64,000 bases of DNA, taken from positions 4,862,501-4,926,500 of the forward strand of contig NZ_CP050700.1 of the NCBI RefSeq assembly GCF_010646885.2, given 5' to 3'. This DNA is from Desulfopila sp. IMCC35008. Lineage in GTDB: Bacteria > Desulfobacterota > Desulfobulbia > Desulfobulbales > Desulfocapsaceae. The position numbers were made by a program, and so were the translations under genes. Positions 24,678 through 32,525 of this stretch are shown here, in pieces. Numbering within the stretch: the first letter of the stretch is position 1; every line of letters begins with the position of its first letter. The notes beneath the pieces were generated by a model. The model searched no databases. It worked only from the letters and a program-made list of their open reading frames with translations, and was not told the DNA's origin.

Positions 24678-25679
24678 ATGCATAAAAACGTACTCAAGAA
24701 ACACGCCAAGGACGGCGCGATCTGGGGCTTCATCGTGCTCGAGCTGGTCTTCTTTGGCATCGCGGGCGAATACTTGTCGATGACGGACACCGTGTTCCTC
24801 GCCCCTGACAACATGATCCTCCTGCTCAAGCAGGCGGCACCGCTGGGGATCATCGCGCTCGGTATGACAATAATTATGATCAACGGCAATATCGATCTTT
24901 CGGTCGGGGCCACCTTCGCGCTCTGCGCAATCGTGATGCTGGACTCGATGACCTGGCCCATCCTGGCACCGCTCGGCGACTGGGCGATTCCTTTCGCCTG
25001 GGGACTGGCACTGCTGACCGGCATGCTCATGGGGCTCATCAACGGGCTTATTGTGTGGAAGACCGGCGTCGATGCCTTCATTGTCACGTTGGGCGCAATG
25101 CTGGGATTCCGCGGGCTTGTGTTCATGTATAACGGCGAACAGCCCACCTTTCACCTGAACTGGACTATGGTGGATATCGCCGAATCGAAGCCGCTTGGAA
25201 TCCCCCTGCAGATTCTCGTTTTCGGGGTCTGCGTCGCCATCGTCTGGTGGATCATGAACCGTACGGTGCACGGCCGCAATGCTTATGCCATCGGTTCCAA
25301 CCGCGAGGCTGCAGTCAATGCCGGCATCAAGGTCGGACCACACATGCTGCTTAATTACGTATTGATCGGCTTTCTCGCCGCGCTCAGCGCGATCACCTTC
25401 TATTCCGAATCCGGTTCGGTCAATCCCAATGACGGCATGCTCTACGAGTTGTGGGTCATCACCGCGGTGGTGCTGGGCGGCACCAAGCTGACTGGCGGCA
25501 AGGGCTCGATCATTGCAACGGTTGGCGGCATCCTGGCGATCCAGCTAATGCGCAAGGGGCTGGGCTTTATCGGTGCCGACACGGCGATGGTGAATCTCGT
25601 CATCGGCTCGATCCTGATCGCCGTGCTCTACCTGGACAAGCAGCTGAACCGCAAAGGCGAAGAGGAGCTTAAGATATGA
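24678..25679 (+). CDS. CUT2-type sugar ABC transporter permease
   Basis: Second permease, 333 residues. The ATG at 24678 is preferred over the in-frame TTG at 24663, because GAGGA lies about 8 bases before it. Signatures MIINGNIDLSVGATFALC and AVVLGGTKLTGGKGSI identify the same family as the upstream permease. Its stop overlaps the ATPase start (ATGA), so the two are translationally coupled. Confidence 0.87.
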   Translation: MHKNVLKKHAKDGAIWGFIVLELVFFGIAGEYLSMTDTVFLAPDNMILLLKQAAPLGIIALGMTIIMINGNIDLSVGATFALCAIVMLDSMTWPILAPLGDWAIPFAWGLALLTGMLMGLINGLIVWKTGVDAFIVTLGAMLGFRGLVFMYNGEQPTFHLNWTMVDIAESKPLGIPLQILVFGVCVAIVWWIMNRTVHGRNAYAIGSNREAAVNAGIKVGPHMLLNYVLIGFLAALSAITFYSESGSVNPNDGMLYELWVITAVVLGGTKLTGGKGSIIATVGGILAIQLMRKGLGFIGADTAMVNLVIGSILIAVLYLDKQLNRKGEEELKI

Positions 25680-27193
25680 CTAGCGAACAAATACCAGCCC
25701 TGCGTCTGCAGAATATCGTAAAGACATTCCCTGGTGTGCGCGCTCTAGACGGTGTCTCCTTCACTGTCATGCCCGGCGAGGTGCACGCTCTGATGGGCGA
25801 GAATGGCGCTGGAAAATCAACTTTGATGAAAGTGCTGGGTGGAATTTACTCGCCCAATGAGGGACAGATCTTCATCGAGGAGCAGCCGACTGTTATGAAT
25901 TCTCCGCTCTACGCCAAGGCTAAGGGCGTGGTCTTCATCCACCAGGAATTAAGTCTTGCCGAGGAGCTGTCGGTGGCCGAAAATGTCTACCTGGGCGAGC
26001 TGCCGCGTAAATCCTTTGGCCGGGTGGACTGGAGCAAACTCTATGCTGATACCGGCGCCATCCTGGAGCGGCTCAATGTGGGTTTTGGGCCGAAGGACAT
26101 GGTGACGGACCTGTCAATTGCCAACAAGCAGATGGTCGAGATAGCTCGTGCCCTGACGGTAGAGGCCAAGGCGGTGATCTTTGACGAACCCACGGCATCG
26201 CTCACTGATGCCGAAAAATCGGTGCTCTTTGATGTGATCGAGGATCTCAAGAGCCGGGGGGTGGGGATCGTCTACATCTCCCACCGCATGGAAGAGATTT
26301 TCCGTATTTCCAACCGGGTGACCGTGCTGCGCGACGGGCAGTATCGCGGTACTGTCAACACCTCTGAGACCAACGAGGATGAGGTAACCAACCTGATGAT
26401 TGGGCGCAGTCTCGACCTGTCGAGCGACATCGAACACGTCAAGCTGGGTGATGTGGCGCTCGAGGTGCGTGGGCTGTCCTGCGGCAAGCTCTATCAGGAT
26501 ATCAGCTTCGAGGTCCGCGAGCGTGAGGTCGTGGGCTTCTATGGGCTTGTAGGCGCAGGACGCACGGAGATCGCCGAAACGCTCTTCGGGCTGCGCAACC
26601 CTTCTGATGGGACGATTCTGCTATATGGCGCGGAGGCGACCATCAACTCGCCGTCTGAGGCGATCGAGGCCGGTATCTCGCTGGTGCCGGAAGATCGTAA
26701 GGGGCAGGGACTGATAGTGGGCATGAATTGCCGCGACAACATGACCCTTCCGCAGGTCGATGACATGACCGCGGGTCCATTCGTCAGCAATGGTGCGGAG
26801 GTGGCGATCTTCGACCAGTACCGCGATAAGCTCAATATCAAGACGCCGGGCTGGCGGCAGCAGGTCGGCAACCTCTCGGGCGGCAACCAGCAGAAGATTG
26901 TCATCGGTAAATGGTTGTCGATGCATCCCAAGGTGCTGATCGTGGACGAGCCTACCCGCGGTATCGACGTGGGCTCCAAGTCGGAGATACACAAACTGAT
27001 CCGCGAACTGGCCGCGCAGGGTTACGCCGTCATTGTCATCAGTTCGGAAATGCCCGAGGTTCTACGAGTCTCGGACCGCATCATCGCTATGTTTCACGGT
27101 CGGATCATGCGCACCTTTACTGCCGACGAGGTAACCGAGGACAACCTTGTGCAGGCGATTTCCGGAATTACGCCGGAGGAGGACGCAGCCTGA
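25676..27193 (+). CDS. CUT2-type sugar ABC transporter ATP-binding protein
   Basis: RbsA/XylG-like protein with two fused ATPase domains, 505 residues. The first half (about 8-240) has Walker A GENGAGKST and Walker B VIFDEPTASL. The second half (about 260-500) has the family's degenerate Walker A (GLVGAGRTE), the LSGGNQQKIVIGKWL signature and LIVDEPTRGIDVG. It overlaps the preceding permease by 4 bases. It ends the GC-rich block. A decayed, AT-rich copy of the same protein type lies about 1 kb downstream at 28204. Confidence 0.9.
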   Translation: MTSEQIPALRLQNIVKTFPGVRALDGVSFTVMPGEVHALMGENGAGKSTLMKVLGGIYSPNEGQIFIEEQPTVMNSPLYAKAKGVVFIHQELSLAEELSVAENVYLGELPRKSFGRVDWSKLYADTGAILERLNVGFGPKDMVTDLSIANKQMVEIARALTVEAKAVIFDEPTASLTDAEKSVLFDVIEDLKSRGVGIVYISHRMEEIFRISNRVTVLRDGQYRGTVNTSETNEDEVTNLMIGRSLDLSSDIEHVKLGDVALEVRGLSCGKLYQDISFEVREREVVGFYGLVGAGRTEIAETLFGLRNPSDGTILLYGAEATINSPSEAIEAGISLVPEDRKGQGLIVGMNCRDNMTLPQVDDMTAGPFVSNGAEVAIFDQYRDKLNIKTPGWRQQVGNLSGGNQQKIVIGKWLSMHPKVLIVDEPTRGIDVGSKSEIHKLIRELAAQGYAVIVISSEMPEVLRVSDRIIAMFHGRIMRTFTADEVTEDNLVQAISGITPEEDAA

Positions 27194-27526
27194 TGCGCGG
27201 AACATGAGGTGGCAGTCAGGAACCGCTTGGCCGAAAAGTCTGAGAATCTCACTGGCGGACTGCGCCGTGCGTAAACACGATTGGCGCTGGCTGCCGGACC
27301 CGATGTGATGATCAGGCTGCTGGCCGACTCTCCCTCGTTCGAACCGTTGCTTCGGTTTCAATTGCTCTATCGTGTGAATACTGTTTTGTTTGATAGCGGG
27401 CACACTTTTTTGCTGCCTGGTTTTTGGTCTTCTATGAAAGTCTCATTTTTTAATAAACCACTGATTAGTTGTGACTGTATTGGCTCGTGACTAAAACAAC
27501 CTGAATGAATTTAGAAAGGAGACGTT
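27194..27526. other. Gene-free junction after the GC-rich transporter block
   Basis: No gene or clear terminator is seen in this 333-base gap. Base composition falls from GC-rich to AT-rich at about 27350, which probably marks the right edge of the acquired transporter cassette. AAAGGAG at its end is the ribosome site of the next gene. Confidence 0.4.
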
Positions 27527-28198
27527 ATGTCTGTTGTGACTATTTCTGGGCAAGTAGGTTCCGGCTATACTGTTTTTGCTGAAAGGTTAGCTAAAACAAT
27601 AGGGTATAAATTAGTTGACCGCGATGTTTTCGAGACAGTACTAATTGAATATGGATTTGTAGATATTGAAGAACTGCTTGATACACCTCCAAGTATATTT
27701 GAACGACTGGGAGGGGATAGACATGAAGCAATCGCTTTATTGAATAATATGTACCATTGTTTTGCCAAGCAGGACAATCTTGTCATTGCAAGTAGGCTGG
27801 CTTACCTTTTACTCCATAAGTATATTAACGTTTTAAATGTGTTTCTAGAGTCTCCTCTGGAAGAACGAATACAAAATGTCATGAAGATGAGACAGGTGGA
27901 TGAGGTTGAAGCTGAAAAAATAGTGATATATAATGAGAATGTCAGAATAAAACTAATTGAATCATTTTACCATGAAAAGTGGGATTCCTTTCTACCGTTC
28001 TCTCTGGTTGTAAATACCCATAAAATCGGTCTAGATTTGACTGAGAATCTCATAGTGGAAGCTGCTTCAAAGCTTGGTACACAGGACCATCATATAAAAA
28101 TGCAGGAAAAAGGAGCATACTCAAGCATTCATGATATTGAAACGGACTCTGTTTTAGAGAATGTCGTCAAGAAGGTGTTGTCAGAACGTGAGTATTAG
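27527..28198 (+). CDS. Cytidylate-kinase-like P-loop family protein
   Basis: A 223-residue, AT-rich gene whose product starts MSVVTISGQVGSGYTVFAERL, followed by IGYKLVDRDVFETVL. This is the layout of the cytidylate kinase-like family found beside transporters and regulators in anaerobes. The P-loop lysine is missing (GSGYT where GSGKT or GSGGS is expected), which is common in that family and makes true CMP kinase activity doubtful. Start ATG follows AAAGGAG. Role unknown; it sits between an intact and a decayed sugar-transporter ATPase, so it may have belonged to the older transporter locus. Confidence 0.7.
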   Translation: MSVVTISGQVGSGYTVFAERLAKTIGYKLVDRDVFETVLIEYGFVDIEELLDTPPSIFERLGGDRHEAIALLNNMYHCFAKQDNLVIASRLAYLLLHKYINVLNVFLESPLEERIQNVMKMRQVDEVEAEKIVIYNENVRIKLIESFYHEKWDSFLPFSLVVNTHKIGLDLTENLIVEAASKLGTQDHHIKMQEKGAYSSIHDIETDSVLENVVKKVLSEREY

Positions 28199-28203
28199 GA
28201 AGT

Positions 28204-28608
28204 GTGGCTTTAACCTTTATAAATGGGAAATTTCTCTCTAACCTGCCATATATGCGTAGGTCTGGTTTTCTCCAGTTTAAAAAACGTGACTCGATTTACT
28301 CAGAATATGCAGAGAAACTTTCCTTTAGTAACCCGAGCCCTCAACAGTATGTAGGAAAATTAAGCGGTGGCAATCAACAGAAAATAGTTATTGGTAAGTG
28401 GATGGCCTTGAACCCAAAGCTTCTGATACTTGATGAGCCAACGCGGGGTATTGACGTAGGGTCAAAATCTGAGACCCACAAGCTTATTGGAGAAATGGCC
28501 AGAGAAGGATTGCTGTGATTGTAATTTCATCAGAAATGCCTGAAATAATAGGTGTCAGTTGACCGTATTATTTCAATACTTGAAAGAGAGATCACAGGTG
28601 AGTCATAA
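28204..28608 (+). pseudogene. C-terminal remnant of a CUT2 sugar ABC transporter ATPase
   Basis: This stretch encodes only the last part of an RbsA-like ATPase: KLSGGNQQKIVIGKWMA, then LLILDEPTRGIDVG. The frame ends at 28516-28518 (GLL-stop). The continuation VIVISSEMPEIIGVS lies in the next frame, and after a second shift DRIISILEREITGE follows to a TAA at 28606-28608. The N-terminal three quarters and the first ATPase domain are absent. Codons are AT-rich, unlike the intact GC-rich ATPase at 25676, so it is not a recent duplicate of it. Confidence 0.85.
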
Positions 28609-28800
28609 GAGGTGATGTCTCAGAAAAAAAATTACTTCACGCTTGTACCTAGCGCCATAATGGAGTCTTTTGGCCAGAATATCGTGATTATATCAGTTCG
28701 GTACCTCACACCGATTTTCCTGATCTGACCGAAGATAGCATTTGTCTCAAACTGCCATTCTTGGAGGATCTTCTAGTGATATTTTACTGGTTATTTACCT

Positions 28801-29544
28801 ATGGATTTGGCCTGCGCTGAGGAGAATAGTCCTCTCTATATTACCAAGATCGAAAATCAATGGCTGAAAGGCTGGTTATCGCTGGCCGGTATCGAAATTG
28901 GAGACCCTGTATGGAAGCTATCTAATATTGGGGATGGAGGTCCAGTTTGGGTAGAAGGTCAATGGGGGCACGTTGTAGTCGGAGTCCAATATAGCTCGGA
29001 ACTACTGGTGGAAAAACCTTCCGGGGAAGTTTGCACTTTAGACTTGCTTCCAGAGGGTGTAGAAAGCAAAGTAAATCATTATAAAAACCGAAATTCGTAT
29101 GAAATGTTCCGAGAGGCCAGCAACCTCAAAAGAGGAACAACCCTGCATGTAAAAAGAAAATTCAAGAGGCTGAATTTTCATGTAATTATTGCAGATGAAA
29201 TTGTTCATATAAGTGATGAAATTGCATTTAACATATGGGGTAAAACTGTTGAAACTGGTGAAACCTGGGTCCAGTTGGGCGCAATTTATGTCGGTCAGCA
29301 ATTCTTCCCATGTTATTGTAGTAGAGATGGAGTAGCCAGAGATTTTTTTGAACAATTGAAGCCGGAGAGTAATCCTCATATAACGATAAAAGAAATAGTT
29401 TCTAATGGTAAAGATGAAGATGATATATCCCCTTGCCTGATAAAAAGTGAATCAGGAAACATTATTACCTTAGAAACAGTTTCCGCAGCAAAGATCAAAG
29501 TGCGGCCATGCGACATATGCTGGTCATGTGGTGTATGCAAATGA
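28801..29544 (+). CDS. Uncharacterised protein with a C-terminal CxxCxxCGxC cluster
   Basis: A 247-residue soluble protein that I do not recognise. It is rich in beta strands and Trp/Gly (GDGGPVWVEGQWGHVVVG) and ends in PCDICWSCGVCK, a compact cysteine cluster that could bind a metal or an Fe-S centre. There is no signal peptide and no good ribosome site before the ATG at 28801. A 55-codon open stretch immediately upstream in another frame (28653-28820) also looks protein-coding, so the true gene may begin earlier and be frameshifted near 28775. It precedes lipB by about 80 bp. Confidence 0.5.
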   Translation: MDLACAEENSPLYITKIENQWLKGWLSLAGIEIGDPVWKLSNIGDGGPVWVEGQWGHVVVGVQYSSELLVEKPSGEVCTLDLLPEGVESKVNHYKNRNSYEMFREASNLKRGTTLHVKRKFKRLNFHVIIADEIVHISDEIAFNIWGKTVETGETWVQLGAIYVGQQFFPCYCSRDGVARDFFEQLKPESNPHITIKEIVSNGKDEDDISPCLIKSESGNIITLETVSAAKIKVRPCDICWSCGVCK

Positions 29545-29622
29545 GACTATTCTCACATGCCAGACCAAGTCACTGCAAAACCAAATCAAGTTCAACAATA
29601 TTCCAGATGGGGGCGCATTGAG

Positions 29623-30312
29623 ATGAAAATGTCAGCACGTATCGCCTACCTAGGCGTTACCGACTATGCAGAGATTCATGCATTGCAGGTTTGCCTGACA
29701 AGCAAGAGGAGGGATGACACCATTCCGTTTGACATATTTTTAGTGACGGAACATAGAGATACCTTCACTTTAGGTCGAAGTGGTGGACGAGAGAATTTAA
29801 TGGTCTCAGAACAGTTTCTTCGCGAAAAAGGAATACCCTTGGTGCAGGTTGAACGCGGAGGGGACATAACGTACCATGGTAGAGGGCAATTGGTCATATA
29901 TCCAATATTTCATATGCGTAAGGCTGGTCTTACCGTTTCTGAATATGTTTACCGTATGGAAGAGTTAATGATAAAGTTGGCGGCTGAAAACGAGGTTCAT
30001 GCAACAAGGTCTTCACGCAATCATGGTGTCTGGGTACAGGAAAAAAAGCTCGGCAGTGTTGGTATTGCCGTTCGTCACGGTGTTGCTTTTCATGGTTTGG
30101 CGCTCAATGTTAATATAAATCTTGAACCTTTTTTCTGGGTCAACCCGTGTGGTCTTACCGGTGTACAGATGACCTCACTTAGCAATGAACGTGGTAAAGA
30201 GATTCTTATCGAAGATATAGAGACGGATCTTGGCAAGCACATCAGTAGCGTATTTACATGTTCAATAACACAAATAGCAAAGGATCATCCTGATATCGCA
30301 AGGCACGAATAA
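29623..30312 (+). CDS. lipB: Octanoyl-[acyl carrier protein] transferase
   Basis: Transfers octanoyl groups from ACP to lipoyl domains, the step before LipA. Conserved motifs are RGGDITYHGRGQLVIYPI, KLGSVGIAVRHG (catalytic Lys), FHGLALNVN and NPCGLTGVQMTSL (catalytic Cys). I chose ATG 29623 because the protein then starts where the family usually does; an in-frame ATG at 29557 would add 22 unconserved residues, and neither has a strong ribosome site. It is followed by an alpha/beta hydrolase. With lipA at 4.0-4.9 kb it brackets the lipoate-dependent aco operon. Confidence 0.9.
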   Translation: MKMSARIAYLGVTDYAEIHALQVCLTSKRRDDTIPFDIFLVTEHRDTFTLGRSGGRENLMVSEQFLREKGIPLVQVERGGDITYHGRGQLVIYPIFHMRKAGLTVSEYVYRMEELMIKLAAENEVHATRSSRNHGVWVQEKKLGSVGIAVRHGVAFHGLALNVNINLEPFFWVNPCGLTGVQMTSLSNERGKEILIEDIETDLGKHISSVFTCSITQIAKDHPDIARHE

Positions 30313-30350
30313 CCTTACTTCTTGACATGGGAGGGTAACTAAAATACCAC

Positions 30351-31142
30351 ATGCAGCTCTTTTCCTATAAAATAGGTGTGGGATTTCCGATCATTATCCT
30401 TCATGGACTTTTCGGCATGTCTGATAATTGGTTCACCATCGGTAAAAGTCTTGTCCCAAAAGGTTACGCTGTTCATTTACTTGATATTCGTAACCATGGT
30501 CAGTCACCACACATGCCAACACATTCATATCAAAATATGTGCGACGATCTTTTAGGTTATCTCGCACAGCAAAATCTAAACGAAGTAAACATTATTGGCC
30601 ATTCTATGGGAGGTAAGGCCGCCATGTTTTTCGGACTTCTTTACCCCGAAAAAATTAAAAACCTTGTCGTGGTCGATATTGCGCCCTCACATTACACAAA
30701 TCATAACGTTGCTTTCCATTCAACTATAATCAAGAATCTTATGGAGCTCGATCTTTCTACCTATCATAACAGACGGGAAATTATGGAGGAAATGGAAAGG
30801 CGTTTTAAAGATCGAACTCTAGTGTTGTTTCTTGGGAAAAATATAATGCGAGACAAGAAAAATAATTTTAGATGGAAACTAAATCTTCCTGTCTTGCTCA
30901 AGTCTCTTCCAGATCTTTCCGCAGGATTTGATAAACAAGGGAAAGAGGTTCATTCTACCCCAAGAACTTTGTTTGTACGTGGAGAGAATTCAGATTACAT
31001 CCTGCCGAAACACGAACCGGACAGAATGCACTATTTCCCCAGATCCAGTATCAGCACCATAGAGAACGCAGGCCATTGGTTACACATGGAACAGCCAAAA
31101 AGACTCATCATGGTTCTTTCAACTTTTCTCGCTGAAGAATAA
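30351..31142 (+). CDS. Alpha/beta hydrolase (YbfF-like esterase)
   Basis: Cytosolic alpha/beta-hydrolase, 263 residues. It shows the oxyanion region LHGLFGMSDNW, DIRNHGQS, the nucleophile elbow GHSMGG with catalytic Ser near 87, and a C-terminal catalytic His in NAGHWLHME. The fold and motifs match the YbfF/acyl-CoA esterase group. Start ATG follows GGGAGGG. It is 38 bp after lipB and probably co-transcribed, which may hint at octanoyl or lipoyl ester handling, but this is only inference. Confidence 0.83.
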   Translation: MQLFSYKIGVGFPIIILHGLFGMSDNWFTIGKSLVPKGYAVHLLDIRNHGQSPHMPTHSYQNMCDDLLGYLAQQNLNEVNIIGHSMGGKAAMFFGLLYPEKIKNLVVVDIAPSHYTNHNVAFHSTIIKNLMELDLSTYHNRREIMEEMERRFKDRTLVLFLGKNIMRDKKNNFRWKLNLPVLLKSLPDLSAGFDKQGKEVHSTPRTLFVRGENSDYILPKHEPDRMHYFPRSSISTIENAGHWLHMEQPKRLIMVLSTFLAEE

Positions 31143-31376
31143 AGAATGTTATTCTGAGCCATTGGCTCTTGTTCGACAGTAGTAGGCTTGCATTTTTTCA
31201 ACAGCTATATAGAACACGAAATACATGCATAGTGCCTACAGATTATAAAATAATGTCGACTTAGCTGTGTTTTCTTTGCCAAAAGCTCTTCATGTGTTCC
31301 ACTTTTTGCTGTCAGTGTGGTTCTAACTTACCACACTGTCCCCGCTGGTCCAGAATGAAAGATGCAACAATAATAC

Positions 31377-31640
31377 TCAAAGCGATCCATGTAGCAACTG
31401 CATCAAATCAATCCCCCCTGCGACCATGAAATCGAAGGGCGGCCAGTCGAACTCGTTTGAAACGGTAATTTCGGGATGAGCCCGAATCCACATTCGCTCC
31501 TCTTCGGTCAGCTCAATAGAGGGTTCGATGGTTGGCGAACCTTTCATCTGTGGCATTGGGGATTCGGCAAAACATGGTTCCCCGACGGCCAGGATCAAAA
31601 TAACAGACAGAAAAAGACAGGTAAAGGTGGTTTCATGATG
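31377..31640 (-). pseudogene. N-terminal fragment of a BvgS-type periplasmic binding domain
   Basis: On the minus strand a hydrophobic leader (LSVILILAVGEPCFA) is followed by LTEEERMWIRAHPEITV and DWPPFDFM, the hallmark start of solute-binding modules in BvgS-like sensor proteins. The frame stops after about 35 more residues, so nearly all of the domain is missing. The only ATG codons upstream are in a different frame that ends in TGA inside the leader. It looks like a leftover of a lost sensor gene. Nothing is recognised in 31143-31376. Confidence 0.55.
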
Positions 31641-32060
31641 GATTTTTTCAGCATATTTTTTTTATAGCACGCCCCCCCCTTTTGTGTCATCCGCAGCATG
31701 CAACCTTATTGATGCCCCAATGAGTCAATTATTTTCCGGTACAACCAATATTATCATAATAAATCAAACACATAATCAGGTGCAACAAAAATGGAGCACC
31801 CCTGATCCACTGTAGCCAATACGCACTTTTAGCGTATGTTTACAACTACTTATTCAGCTTCTATTGATTCCGACAGCCGTGGCGCATCTTTTTTGTTGCG
31901 CCTTTTCGTGCCAAAAACGGACCTGATAGAAACCATGAATTTCATTCGCCGGATATTCACCCCCCGCATTACACTGTTTTCAATGGAAATGATTATCCAC
32001 CTACGTACCTTACGCCATTCCGGCACACATGATGCATTGTTAGATATCCAAAGGGCAATT
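31641..32060. other. Gene-free region before the His-rich membrane protein
   Basis: AT-rich DNA without a recognisable gene. An open frame joins the downstream membrane protein from 31836, but its 75 extra residues are not hydrophobic in any orderly way and lack a ribosome site, so I treat them as upstream DNA. The promoter for the kinase operon is probably here; I could not pick a convincing one. Confidence 0.3.
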
Positions 32061-32525
32061 ATGATCAACAAACACTTCTTACTGATAAGTACAACACTCC
32101 TCCTGATTTTCTTCGGAACAGGTGATGCACAGGCGCTCCAGACCCATGGGGAACCTGAGGGAATATATGTGCACCAGATGGCGCACATCCTCTTTATGAC
32201 GGCCCTCATCTACCTGTACTGGCACACCCGGAAAACCCAGGAGACCTCCTCCAGGGGCTGGAAATATTTCCAGTTGTTTTGCATTTTTTTAATTGGCTGG
32301 AACATTCTCGCCTTCACCGGTCATGAGACTTTTGGATATCTCAAAGATAGCGATTTCATTTTACAGGATACCTGGCAGGCCAGACTGGCCCCTCCAATAG
32401 ACTTTACTGAAGTACTCTATTACATCACCAAAATGGATCACTTTCTCATTGTTCCGGCACTGCTGGCCCTGGTGATCAGCCTGAGAACTTTTTATCTCGA
32501 AGCACGCAGGGAGGCAGAAAAATGA
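32061..32525 (+). CDS. Histidine-rich membrane protein co-encoded with a sensor kinase
   Basis: A 154-residue membrane protein. The ATG at 32061 follows AAGGG and gives a signal peptide or first membrane helix (HFLLISTTLLLIFFGTG). About three further hydrophobic segments follow. Histidines cluster at their edges (HGEPEG, YVHQMAHI, FTGHETF, KMDHFLIV), an arrangement that could hold heme or metal. Its stop overlaps the histidine kinase start (ATGA), so it is probably the input partner of that kinase. No characterised family is recognised. Confidence 0.65.
   Translation: MINKHFLLISTTLLLIFFGTGDAQALQTHGEPEGIYVHQMAHILFMTALIYLYWHTRKTQETSSRGWKYFQLFCIFLIGWNILAFTGHETFGYLKDSDFILQDTWQARLAPPIDFTEVLYYITKMDHFLIVPALLALVISLRTFYLEARREAEK

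Noticed and set aside
24208-25343. Several 100-230 codon minus-strand frames across the two permease genes
   Set aside because: High G+C gives few stops on the opposite strand. The products are not hydrophobic or motif-bearing, whereas the plus-strand permeases are unmistakable.
31836-32060. A 75-residue N-terminal extension to the His-rich membrane protein
   Set aside because: No ribosome binding site and no ordered features. The ATG at 32061 has AAGGG upstream and begins a good leader helix.
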